The notes under the pieces were generated by a model, which saw only the letters and a program-made list of their open reading frames with translations, was not told the origin of the DNA and searched no databases. From the NCBI GenBank assembly GCA_019414725.1, contig DXLM01000033.1, positions 1 through 34,156 on the forward strand: DNA of 34,156 nucleotides. Direction: 5' to 3'. Below are positions 1 through 7,831 of this stretch, piece by piece (position 1 is the first letter of the stretch; each line of letters opens with the position of its first letter). Position numbers and translations under genes: made by a program. This DNA comes from Bacteroides sp. (GTDB lineage: Bacteria > Bacteroidota > Bacteroidia > Bacteroidales > Bacteroidaceae).

Positions 1-47
1 CTTTCTATTACGGGATAGTGTTTAACTTGTCCAACTTTTTGGGGTCA
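1..47. mobile_element. Probable end of an IS3-family insertion sequence (partial)
   Basis: Read on the minus strand, 47 to 28 gives TGACCCCAAAAAGTTGGACA. It begins with TG and resembles the terminal inverted repeats of IS3-family elements as I know them. The rest of the element would lie to the left of the window, and no transposase reading frame can be followed in these 47 bases. Assignment is by motif memory only. Confidence 0.42.
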
Positions 48-141
48 CTTCATATAACTTGCGGTGAAGTCGTACGAAATCATCCATTTCGCACTTAGTA
101 GTTGCTTTTTTTATACAGATCTTAGCCATAATGAAGGCGAA

Positions 142-1014
142 TTAAAAAGTGATGTTCTTGCGATATTGTCCAGGAGACATGCCCATTTGCTTTTTGAAGA
201 AAGTTCCAAAAAAAGAGGCATTAGGAAAATTGAACATATCTGCAATTTCTTGTATGTTTTTCTGTGTATTTTTTAAAAGAGAAATACTCTTCCGTATAAT
301 GGACTTAGACACCAAATCCTTTACTGTATATCCGCATATTGATTTGCATATGACAGAAAGGTATTTAGGTGAGAGACATAATTTATCGGCATAAAACTCC
401 ACTCCACGTTCCTGCATATAATACTGTTCAATCAGCGAAATAAGCTTTAAGAACACCTCATTACGATGTCCCATCGCATTCTGATTGTTCATCAACTTAC
501 GATTATAGAGCGAACAGAGCCGATGGGTCAGTGCCAGCAGCAACAGTTTCTGCTCATACTGACGGAAAGTATCATTTTGAAGAAGGGTAGCATCAAGCTG
601 CATCATATAACGGAGTAACTCATCCTCTTCGCCAGTCTGCCAAACATAACAAGGTTTGGGCACTAACTGAGAATAAAGGTACATAGATACGACCTGATTC
701 CCTAAAATATCACGGATAGGTTCAACCTGATACAGCAGGAAATGCACATCCAAATCAGAAGACTCTTCCATAACCCGAAACTCCGCTCCATCAGGAATAA
801 ACAAGGTTTCTCCGGCAGATGCTCGCATCACACAACGATTCAGGGCAAAAGTAAAAAACCCTTGCATACAAATCACTATTCCCACCCCACTGACCAAAAA
901 TGGGGTGTGAAAGAGAATTGGGAAGGAGGAAATACTTCCTTCCGAACTGCATATGTCATCTCGCCTAAACAAAGCCTTTCCTAATAATGTAATACGTTCT
1001 TGAACTGTCTTCAT
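142..1014 (-). CDS. AraC family transcriptional regulator
   Basis: This is a 290-residue DNA-binding regulator. The N-terminal part (about residues 20-130) looks like a cupin-type sensing domain with the usual segment FIPDGAEFRV. The C-terminal 100 residues hold the two helix-turn-helix motifs of AraC proteins: about 207-224 (FYADKLCLSPKYLSVICK) and about 253-276, ending in the family signature FFGTFFKKQMGMSPGQYRK. The frame is open back to a TTG at 1047, but the ATG at 1014 gives a more usual start. The gene is last in a minus-strand operon, directly after the efflux permease, so it probably controls that pump and itself. The effector is unknown. A direct-repeat site in front of the first gene (5220-5250) is a candidate binding site. 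Confidence 0.93.
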   Translation of the reverse strand: MKTVQERITLLGKALFRRDDICSSEGSISSFPILFHTPFLVSGVGIVICMQGFFTFALNRCVMRASAGETLFIPDGAEFRVMEESSDLDVHFLLYQVEPIRDILGNQVVSMYLYSQLVPKPCYVWQTGEEDELLRYMMQLDATLLQNDTFRQYEQKLLLLALTHRLCSLYNRKLMNNQNAMGHRNEVFLKLISLIEQYYMQERGVEFYADKLCLSPKYLSVICKSICGYTVKDLVSKSIIRKSISLLKNTQKNIQEIADMFNFPNASFFGTFFKKQMGMSPGQYRKNITF

Positions 1015-1051
1015 ACATGCTTGTCCGTGTGCATTAGGCACTTTCAAGCGA

Positions 1052-2692
1052 CTAAGATACTAATTTTCTCTTAGAATAAGGCACAACCAGCACAAATATT
1101 GCACATGCCAGACAGGCATAGAGTGTCCAGCCTGCCATTTCCTTGACTGCAACCAAAGTGGCCTGTACCTGAACACGTCCCTTGACGGACATGGCTGCCA
1201 TGTTCACTGCTTCAGCCTTACTTTTTCCCTGATAACTCATGCCACGTACGGTACTCATAAAAGAAGCGGAAGCGTCAGGATGTAGCAAATCAATATCTTG
1301 TGCATAACGGGTAACATAGTTCTGCTGACGCTCCTGCAGGGCATTGGTATATACTGCCGCGCCCAAACTGGGAGCAATGACCATACGGATGGTAATCATG
1401 GTACAAATCCATGATGACAGAAATTTATAAGGCATCCGCTGAGTGGCATAAGTGGGAATGAGCGAATAGAGCATCATCATGCCTGTGGAACGGATAATAA
1501 CCGGATATTTCATCCGTTCATACAGACCATCCGTCTGCACCTCAAAATACATAAAAAGAGCAGCCAAGCCCAACATGACAAATCCGCCTGCAAAGATATA
1601 TTTGAAATGCACCTTCTTCATGCTGAGAAAGATGGTAATCATCCCCCCGATGAAATAGCCCAACATGGTCCAGTTGCCCAGCGAAGCATTCTGCCAGTTA
1701 TCCAGTTTCATGCCAATGCTGGCAAACACATTGACAAACATGGCGCTGGAATTGAGAAACATTAGCAAAAAATAGAACAATACTCCCATACGAATGGTGC
1801 GCAACTTCAGCACGCCCACCTGATAATACGGACTGCGGTGTGTGGATTCCATATAAAAGAATAAAGCACCCGTAAGAACTGCAGTAATCGCGGCCATGCG
1901 GATAGTAGGATCATCCCACCAGTCCAGCACCTTTCCATACACCATGACATATGTAAAACACACCAGCGGAATGCAGAACAAGGTAGCATTGCCAAACTGA
2001 CGGAAATTAATGGGGAAACGCTTGTTCTGGAAGCGATGGTATGGCATGGTTACGAAAATAACCAGGATACATACCAACAGCATCCCCATCATATAGTAAT
2101 ACACATACTGCCATTCATATTCATAAGCCAGCCAGGCAGTCAGCGATGTTCCCAGCTGTCCTAATATCATAAAGAACAGATAAATGCCAGGCTGCGCTAT
2201 GCTTCGTTCAATATCAAGCTTATCCCAGCCCTCACCGTCTACCGGCTCCAGCCCCGGCTTAATTTTCAAATAGGCCTCAATGCGCCCTGCATAAAGGATT
2301 AAGGTGAACAGGTTGACCATCATCAGTACCATGCGAAGGAAGCCCATCAACACACTACAGAGAGCCAACAAAAAGATACTGTCGGTTTCGGCACAAATAT
2401 AGCTGAGCACATACATCATGGAAAAACCGGCCAGACACATCATTTTTTCTCTTCGAATCACCACCAGCCGGTATAAAAACGGACAAAAAGCAGCCATCCC
2501 GATGGAGGTGGCAAAATTGGTAAAAGTGATATGTTCTGAGATGATACCCAGCCCGCTCATCATCTCAGTACTGTTCACAGAATACACACCACCCACAGTA
2601 AGAATGGGGATGAACATCAACACCAATATCAGAATGCCCAACCACTTGGGCACCCAATTGTAGAACGGATAATTTCTTGGATAAGAGGGCAT
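1052..2692 (-). CDS. MFS drug efflux permease, DHA2/EmrB type
   Basis: This 546-residue integral membrane protein has roughly 14 hydrophobic segments, as expected for the DHA2 (EmrB-like) branch of the major facilitator superfamily. It would pump drugs or other toxic compounds out of the cytoplasm using the proton gradient. It lies between an EmrA-type adaptor (4 bases upstream) and the araC gene, so the three pump parts needed to cross both membranes are encoded together. A loop near residues 460-500 and the sequence around 150-170 are hydrophilic. The sequence is divergent from classical EmrB, and I could not identify the substrate. The ATG at 2692 follows the preceding stop closely, which suggests translational coupling. 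Confidence 0.9.
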   Translation of the reverse strand: MPSYPRNYPFYNWVPKWLGILILVLMFIPILTVGGVYSVNSTEMMSGLGIISEHITFTNFATSIGMAAFCPFLYRLVVIRREKMMCLAGFSMMYVLSYICAETDSIFLLALCSVLMGFLRMVLMMVNLFTLILYAGRIEAYLKIKPGLEPVDGEGWDKLDIERSIAQPGIYLFFMILGQLGTSLTAWLAYEYEWQYVYYYMMGMLLVCILVIFVTMPYHRFQNKRFPINFRQFGNATLFCIPLVCFTYVMVYGKVLDWWDDPTIRMAAITAVLTGALFFYMESTHRSPYYQVGVLKLRTIRMGVLFYFLLMFLNSSAMFVNVFASIGMKLDNWQNASLGNWTMLGYFIGGMITIFLSMKKVHFKYIFAGGFVMLGLAALFMYFEVQTDGLYERMKYPVIIRSTGMMMLYSLIPTYATQRMPYKFLSSWICTMITIRMVIAPSLGAAVYTNALQERQQNYVTRYAQDIDLLHPDASASFMSTVRGMSYQGKSKAEAVNMAAMSVKGRVQVQATLVAVKEMAGWTLYACLACAIFVLVVPYSKRKLVS

Positions 2693-2696
2693 AACA

Positions 2697-3791
2697 TCAG
2701 AGTTTAGCTTTCACAACCACCATCATACCTGCAGCCAGGCGATCATTGTCTTCTTCAGAAAGATTGATAAAATCAATGCGAACCGGAATACGCTGTTGAA
2801 TTTTTACAAAATTACCGGCAGAATTATCAGTAGGAACTAAAGAATACTTGGCTCCAGTTGCACCGGAAATAGCAGTAATCTTACCCGTAAACTCTTTATT
2901 ACTTACTGCATCCACCTTTATCCTTACTTCCTGACCGATAGCCAGATTTTCCACTTGAGTCTCTTTGTAATTGGCAATCACCCACTTCTGAGTATCCGGC
3001 AAGATATATGTAATGGTCTGCCCGGCAGTAATGTATTGACCTTCCTCTAAAGCCCGACGTCCCAGCTTACCGTCACACGGAGCCACGACTACAGTATAAG
3101 ACAGATTCAATTTGGCCATCTCCAACGCCGCTGTGGCACGCTGAATACCGGCTTCCACATTTTCACGACGATGCGAAACTTCATTCACACCGGACAAGGC
3201 TGCACTGCGCTGACGTTTCGTAGCTTCCAGTTTGCGTTGTAGAGCAGAATATTCAGTTTCAATCTGCTCCAGCTGTATGGGCGTAGCAGCATTACGTTTC
3301 ACCAGATTTTCATAACGCTGACGGTCTTTTTCCAATTTTGCCAGACGAATTTCAATTTCAGAAATAGAAGCATCATACACCGAAGCTGTGGTTTGTGTCG
3401 TCTGAAGTGTGGCGCCAATTACAGTAGCTCCGGCCAATGCATCCTTCAAGGCAGCCTCAGTTTCCATCACACGGATCTTGTATTCACGGTCATCCAGCAC
3501 CAACAGCGTATCACCTTTGTGCACTTCCTGATGTTCGGTGAAATAGATTTTCTTGATATAACCTGAAGCACGCAGATTAACCGGCGAGATATATTGCTCT
3601 ATTTGAGCATCATTACTGGATTCTGTATTTTTATAATCCAGAAACAAGAAAGTAACCTGAATAATCCCCCAAACTAAAATAGCTATACCAATCAGGCTTA
3701 CCACACGCTGGCGGGTGCGCAATTTTCTCAATTTCTTAGCCTGTTCGTGATGTGTGCTCATTGCAGCACTGTTTTTATCTGTTGTTTCCAT
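2697..3791 (-). CDS. HlyD/EmrA family periplasmic adaptor of efflux pump
   Basis: This 364-residue membrane fusion protein bridges the inner-membrane permease and the outer-membrane channel. Residues 29-51 form a single transmembrane anchor after a basic cytoplasmic N-terminus. Residues about 62-104 are the first half of the lipoyl-like domain (ASGYIKKIYFTEHQEVHKGD), and about 115-230 are a long charged helical hairpin. The second lipoyl half follows (VVAPCDGKLGRRALEEGQYI), and then the beta-barrel domain. The order matches EmrA. It overlaps neither neighbour but sits 4 bases before the permease and 51 bases after tolC, consistent with one transcript. Confidence 0.93.
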   Translation of the reverse strand: METTDKNSAAMSTHHEQAKKLRKLRTRQRVVSLIGIAILVWGIIQVTFLFLDYKNTESSNDAQIEQYISPVNLRASGYIKKIYFTEHQEVHKGDTLLVLDDREYKIRVMETEAALKDALAGATVIGATLQTTQTTASVYDASISEIEIRLAKLEKDRQRYENLVKRNAATPIQLEQIETEYSALQRKLEATKRQRSAALSGVNEVSHRRENVEAGIQRATAALEMAKLNLSYTVVVAPCDGKLGRRALEEGQYITAGQTITYILPDTQKWVIANYKETQVENLAIGQEVRIKVDAVSNKEFTGKITAISGATGAKYSLVPTDNSAGNFVKIQQRIPVRIDFINLSEEDNDRLAAGMMVVVKAKL

Positions 3792-3842
3792 ATGTTTAAA
3801 ATTGATATCTGATCATTGACTATGAATAAAATAATTGAGAAC

Positions 3843-5168
3843 TTACTTCAGCAGACTTTCTACACGTCCAGTCAACTTCAGCAAAGAAAGGTGAGTTACA
3901 CGATAGTTATAATGCGCACTGATATAGTTGTTCTGCGCTTCACTCATACGCATTTCATCCTGTAAAACCTCTGTCATGGAGGCAATACCCTCCCGATAGC
4001 GGTCAGATGTTACCTCATAGACATCCTCGGCCAAAAGATAATTATCCTTTTGTTTCTTGAAATTGCGTTGGTTATTCATCAAATCGTTCGTAGCGTTGAT
4101 ATATTGTGTCTCCAGATTCTTCCGCGTATTCTCTTGCGCCAAACGAATATTCTCCAGATCAATTTTCGCCTTGCGAATTTTATACCTCTTATCTAATCCA
4201 TCAAAAATAGGGACACGCAGTGCCAAGCCTAAACCATAAGAACGATACCAATGATTGGAGGGGCCGGAATGAAACCAATGATGAAGCTTATCCGTATAAG
4301 CCGTATACATCCAGTTGCCCGTCAATGTAAGTGAAGGAATGTATCCATGGGAAATCATCTTTTTCTGCCGTTCTGCCAAGTCGCTCTTCGACTGAAGCAA
4401 CTGAAGCTCATACAGATTTTCTGACAAGCCGGTCAATTCAATCGGAGCAATAGTTTCAGCATTCACCGGTTCCAGCGTTATATCTTTCTCTGCCGGATAA
4501 TCCATCACATATTTCAGCATATTCAGCTGTTGAGCCAGCATGGCCTGTGCATTGTCATACTGTACCTGCAAGTTTTCCAGGTTTATATTGACACGCTTCA
4601 CATCCACCTCCATAGCCATGCCATTGTCATAGAAAGCCACCGTAATGTCACGCAATTCCTCCAGACGCGCAATATTGGCTTTAACCAGCGTTATCTGCTC
4701 GGCCGTGGCCTGTCCCAGATAGTACATCTTAGCAATCTGCATCATCAAGTCCTCGCGCGCTTTTTCATAAGACAGACGGCTGATTTCATCCAATACCTTC
4801 GAAATGGAAAGAGCGGTATAAACCGTCTGATTATAGAGTGGCATTTGAAGCTGCAATCCGGCTGCGGCATTATACTGCAGCGTCTGGGTTACATTATAAG
4901 GTTTGTCATAAGCAGAACCGTCTGTTACGGACACTGGAGGATCGAAGTTGTCGTTAAAATTAGCCACTCCATTAATTTGCGGTAATAACTTGGCACGGTT
5001 TTCAGAAATAGCATATTTGCTTTTTTGAATCTCATTGCGCTGTCCCCGGAGAGAAAGGTTATTTTCAATACCCCAACGAAGACAATCATCCAAAGTAAGC
5101 ACCTCTTGCGCACGGCTGCCTGCTACAGCACCCCATGCAACGGTAAAAATGAATATTAGTTGTTTCAT
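3843..5168 (-). CDS. TolC family outer membrane efflux protein
   Basis: This 441-residue outer-membrane channel starts with a signal peptide (MKQLIFIFTVAWGAVAGSRAQE). The TolC repeat pattern follows: two long alpha-helical coiled-coil halves with short beta segments, for example YNAAAGLQLQMPLYNQTVYTALSIS and GLGLALRVPIFDGLDKRYKI. The frame continues upstream to 5249. I choose the ATG at 5168 because a Bacteroides -7 box lies at 5192-5199, so a longer start would not be on the transcript, and because the signal peptide begins exactly there. It is the first gene of the efflux operon. The channel order TolC, adaptor, permease is common in Bacteroides pumps. Confidence 0.93.
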   Translation of the reverse strand: MKQLIFIFTVAWGAVAGSRAQEVLTLDDCLRWGIENNLSLRGQRNEIQKSKYAISENRAKLLPQINGVANFNDNFDPPVSVTDGSAYDKPYNVTQTLQYNAAAGLQLQMPLYNQTVYTALSISKVLDEISRLSYEKAREDLMMQIAKMYYLGQATAEQITLVKANIARLEELRDITVAFYDNGMAMEVDVKRVNINLENLQVQYDNAQAMLAQQLNMLKYVMDYPAEKDITLEPVNAETIAPIELTGLSENLYELQLLQSKSDLAERQKKMISHGYIPSLTLTGNWMYTAYTDKLHHWFHSGPSNHWYRSYGLGLALRVPIFDGLDKRYKIRKAKIDLENIRLAQENTRKNLETQYINATNDLMNNQRNFKKQKDNYLLAEDVYEVTSDRYREGIASMTEVLQDEMRMSEAQNNYISAHYNYRVTHLSLLKLTGRVESLLK

Positions 5169-5191
5169 ATCAATACTTTCATAATCAACTG

Positions 5192-5222
5192 CAAAGATAG
5201 AGGGGTTTCCAAATAGGGCAAT
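5192..5222 (-). promoter_or_regulatory. Promoter of the efflux operon
   Basis: On the minus strand there is a -33 element ATTG at 5222-5219, a 19-base spacer and a -7 box TATCTTTG at 5199-5192. This fits the Bacteroides consensus TTTG-N19-21-TAnnTTTG. Transcription would start near 5185, about 17 bases before the tolC ATG. Confidence 0.75.
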
Positions 5223-5253
5223 ATTCACTTTTAAGAAGATAATATTCATTTTT
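5220..5253. promoter_or_regulatory. Candidate AraC-type operator: two direct repeats, 21 bp period
   Basis: The plus-strand sequence AATATTCA occurs at 5220-5227 and again at 5241-5248. Over 13 bases (5220-5232 and 5241-5253, AATATTCAYTTTT) the copies differ at one position. The 21-bp period puts both on the same DNA face, and the promoter-proximal copy overlaps the -33 element, as in AraC-activated promoters. The link to the regulator at 142-1014 is inferred. Confidence 0.55.
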
Positions 5254-5261
5254 GCTTTTTT

Positions 5262-5372
5262 CTAGAGATGAGTCTTAGGCTCAAAATCATTTTCCATGCC
5301 GCTGTCATCGCTACAAGATGAGAGTGAAAATGCAATTGCGGCAAATAAATAGATGCATTGCTTGATGTTCAT
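5262..5372 (-). CDS. Very small lipoprotein (36 residues)
   Basis: A short frame encodes MNIKQCIYLFAAIAFSLSSC followed by SDDSGMENDFEPKTHL. The first 19 residues form a lipoprotein signal peptide ending in a good lipobox (LSSC, Cys20). Aspartates at +3 and +4 after the cysteine fit the acidic residues often seen on exported Bacteroides lipoproteins. The mature part is only 17 residues. It may be a genuine small lipoprotein or the remains of a longer one. It lies between the efflux operon and a broken membrane protein gene on the same strand. I do not recognise a family. Confidence 0.5.
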   Translation of the reverse strand: MNIKQCIYLFAAIAFSLSSCSDDSGMENDFEPKTHL

Positions 5373-5428
5373 ATGAACTTTGTTTATTGGTTAATTGGTA
5401 TGGCGGTTGATGCGCTCAATCCTATCTG

Positions 5429-5763
5429 TCAAATTCTTCCTTGAAGATGTTTTTTTATTTGCCGTATGTTATTGGAAATGTTAATAATCACCATACATAC
5501 AGCCCAAGTAATGATTACAGAAACTACTCCACCGAAGAAACAGCCCCAGCCTAATGCTTCATTGTCATCACCTACAACAATGCCAATAATGATAGAACCT
5601 ATAAGTCCTAAAACTAATACTGCATAGGAGAAGAATGTGAGAATTGATTCTGCCGAATTATCGCCCAAGGATGATGATGTATTGGGTTGTGTTGAATGGG
5701 CATTAGATATTTCATTTTTGGGGGAATTCTCATTGAGTCCCAGTGCGTTTTTACTTCGTCCAT
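5429..5763 (-). pseudogene. Small membrane protein gene with a one-base frameshift near the start
   Basis: An ATG at 5763 opens with MDEVK and then runs into a frame that looks non-coding. Adding one A to the A5 tract on the minus strand (plus-strand T5 at 5748-5752) joins it to a good frame that runs to 5429. The restored protein would be 111 residues: a polar, Asn/Ser-rich N-terminus of about 35 residues (NALGLNENSPKNEISNAHS) and then two transmembrane segments. These are about 43-65 (FFSYAVLVLGLIGSIIIGIVV) and 73-95 (GWGCFFGGVVSVIITWAVCM), with a basic tail. Without the repair the only start in the good frame is TTG at 5668, giving 79 residues. I do not recognise a named family. A sequencing error and a real lesion are both possible. 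Confidence 0.55.
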
Positions 5764-5933
5764 TATCTGAGTCTTTTTTTAAAATTAAAAATGAATAATA
5801 TAAGTCCTATAGGAGCAATCCAATCAATTAATTGGAAAATATAGAATGATAGGGGTTGGTAACTTAACCAGCCTTTTTGAAATCCATCATAGATAGAAAT
5901 GCTTTCTTCAAAGAGAGCCGAGAGATTCTTGTT
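5763..5933 (-). pseudogene. Possible 3' remnant of a membrane protein gene
   Basis: A 56-codon open stretch with no ATG lies just before the frameshifted gene, and its TAA overlaps that gene's ATG (TAATG), a typical operon junction. The translation has an amphipathic start (NKNLSALFEESISIYDGFQK) and then a hydrophobic stretch (YIFQLIDWIAPIGLILFIFN) with a basic end (FKKRLR). That pattern suggests the C-terminus of a membrane protein whose 5' part was lost. No start or promoter is visible upstream. It may also be a chance open stretch. Confidence 0.25.
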
Positions 5934-6030
5934 TTAGTATATATGTTAATTGGTTTGAGCCAGATGCATTTTATTTAAAAGAGTCTGTATTATTTTTTAT
6001 ATTAAAAATGTAATAATAGCAAATATGTAT

Positions 6031-6038
6031 TATCTTTG
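6031..6038 (+). promoter_or_regulatory. -7 promoter box for the cytochrome c maturation genes
   Basis: TATCTTTG lies 25 bases before the first ATG at 6064. The sequence 20 bases upstream is AT-rich without a clear TTTG, so the -33 element is weak. It is the only good -7 box in the AT-rich gap. Confidence 0.6.
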
Positions 6039-6063
6039 TGTTTATTTCACCAACCAAAGATGA

Positions 6064-6963
6064 ATGAACTTAACGACTAGCCTATTATTTTCATTGCTGT
6101 TTCTGCTATCGGTAGTATTACAGTGCATATTTGGAAATTTTTCATTTGAGTTTTTTGCTTTTCCATTGAATGCTGTAATAGCATTATTATGGATAGTTCT
6201 GATATGGTATGGCTATAAAGAATTGCGCAATTGGGTTATAGTCCGTATTTTACTTTCTTCCTCTGCTACACGATGGACATTAGGTTGGTTTTTGGCCGGA
6301 TGTCTGGTGATTGGTTTATTTCCACAGTTGTCGCCTGAAGATGCTACCAGAAAACAAGGGCCATTTGCAATGTTGGGGTGTTATAATTTTATGTCATCCT
6401 GGATATTTGTAGCCGGACTTTTTAGTTTGCTTACCCATTTGGGAATGATTACCGTTCGTCGTTATCTGCTGTCTGGAAAAAAACATTGGCGTTTTATTCT
6501 GAATCATGCTGGATTATGGCTGGCTTTGTTTGCCGGTTTTGTGGGAAGTGCCAGTGAACAAACATTGCGTCTTCCTGTTTTTCGTGATAAGCCCAATAAT
6601 GAAGCATTTACTTCTCAGGGAAGAACCGTTTTTTTAGATAAACCGTTTCAACTGAAAGAGTTTGCAGTCGAACATTATGCTAATGGCACTCCACGGCATT
6701 TTTTTGCAGATATTATTGTTGATGAACAAGTAATTCGTTTGGAGGTAAACCATCCATATAGTGCAGGTTGGGGAGAGGATTATTACCTTACATCGTATGA
6801 TATGCATTCGCCTGAACCAGCATATTGCGTAGTACAAATAGTGCGTGAACCGCTAAAATATGTCATGTTGGCCGGAATTATAATGATGCTGGTGGGAGGA
6901 TTTCTTTTGTTTCTGGAAGGACCGAAGAGAAGTGATGCATCTTCTGCTGAAAAGCAAAATTAG
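6064..6963 (+). CDS. ResB-like cytochrome c biogenesis protein (CcsB component)
   Basis: This 299-residue membrane protein has four to five hydrophobic segments (about 5-25, 34-50, 70-90, 110-130 and 145-165), a soluble domain of about 90 residues rich in beta strands (170-255), and a final membrane segment near 265-288 (YVMLAGIIMMLVGGFLLFLEGP). This is the ResB/CcsB layout. Such proteins work with CcsA to move heme across the inner membrane and attach it to CxxCH motifs in apocytochromes. It is followed 27 bases later by ccsA and then by a multi-heme peroxidase that would be a substrate. The protein is shorter than many ResB proteins, as in other Bacteroidota. A second ATG at 6060 leads to an immediate stop. 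Confidence 0.85.
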   Translation: MNLTTSLLFSLLFLLSVVLQCIFGNFSFEFFAFPLNAVIALLWIVLIWYGYKELRNWVIVRILLSSSATRWTLGWFLAGCLVIGLFPQLSPEDATRKQGPFAMLGCYNFMSSWIFVAGLFSLLTHLGMITVRRYLLSGKKHWRFILNHAGLWLALFAGFVGSASEQTLRLPVFRDKPNNEAFTSQGRTVFLDKPFQLKEFAVEHYANGTPRHFFADIIVDEQVIRLEVNHPYSAGWGEDYYLTSYDMHSPEPAYCVVQIVREPLKYVMLAGIIMMLVGGFLLFLEGPKRSDASSAEKQN

Positions 6964-6990
6964 TTGTCTGTTTATTTAAGTTAACCGATT

Positions 6991-7779
6991 TTGGAAATGA
7001 TAACCTGGGATAATTTCTATTTGTTTGCTATCGTTGCTGTGGCTTTATGGATATTGGGAGCTGGATTTGCTTTGTTTTCCAACGTAAAAAGTCGTATGGC
7101 AGTCATATTGAGTGTGTTGGGCACAATAACTTTGAGCGTTTTTATAGCTGGCTTCTGGATTAGTTTACAGTGCCCTCCGCTACGTACCATGGGAGAAACA
7201 CGGCTTTGGTATTCTTTTTTTATGGGAGTGTCTGGACTGCTTACTTATCTTCGGTGGAAGTACCGTTGGATTTTGGCTTTTTCTACAATAGTAGGAACTG
7301 TGTTTGTTTTACTTAATATTTTGAAGCCTGAAATTCATGACCAGTCGTTGATGCCTGCTTTGCAAAGCTTTTGGTTTGTACCCCATGTCACAGTCTATAT
7401 GTTTTCTTATTCCGTATTGGGATGTGCTTTTATTCTTTCTTGTATGGGGCTTTACCGTCATCGGGAAAATTATCTGGAGGCTGCTGATAACCTGGTGTAT
7501 ACCGGGGTTGCTTTTTTTACTATCGGTATGCTTACCGGAGCTATTTGGGCAAAAGCTGCGTGGGGGCATTACTGGAGTTGGGATCCCAAAGAAACTTGGG
7601 CTGCTTTTACCTGGGCGGGATATTTGTTGTATATACATTTGCGGCTATTCCGACGTTCGTCTCCACGTACATTGTATTGGGTCCTGATTGTTTCTTTTCT
7701 TTCTCTTCAAATGTGCTGGTATGGTGTGAATTATCTTCCTTCTGCCCAGCAAAGCATACATTTATATAACCGTTCCTGA
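6991..7779 (+). CDS. ccsA: Cytochrome c biogenesis protein CcsA
   Basis: This 262-residue membrane protein has about eight hydrophobic segments and carries the tryptophan-rich heme-handling signature WGHYWSWDPKETWA at about residues 190-203, the hallmark of CcsA/CcmC/CcmF proteins. Conserved histidines around the membrane (for example HVTVYMFSYS and the H before YWSWDP) would ligate heme. With the preceding ResB-like protein it makes a system II cytochrome c synthase. The stop is followed by 52 bases and then the peroxidase gene on the same strand, so co-transcription is likely. Confidence 0.93.
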   Translation: MEMITWDNFYLFAIVAVALWILGAGFALFSNVKSRMAVILSVLGTITLSVFIAGFWISLQCPPLRTMGETRLWYSFFMGVSGLLTYLRWKYRWILAFSTIVGTVFVLLNILKPEIHDQSLMPALQSFWFVPHVTVYMFSYSVLGCAFILSCMGLYRHRENYLEAADNLVYTGVAFFTIGMLTGAIWAKAAWGHYWSWDPKETWAAFTWAGYLLYIHLRLFRRSSPRTLYWVLIVSFLSLQMCWYGVNYLPSAQQSIHLYNRS

Positions 7780-7831
7780 ATATTAAAATAGTGATAAATA
7801 GACCAAGTTGTTTAACTCTAACTAACAAATT

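Noticed and set aside
5169..5249. N-terminal extension of the TolC protein
   Set aside because: It crosses the promoter and operator region and would precede a complete signal peptide.
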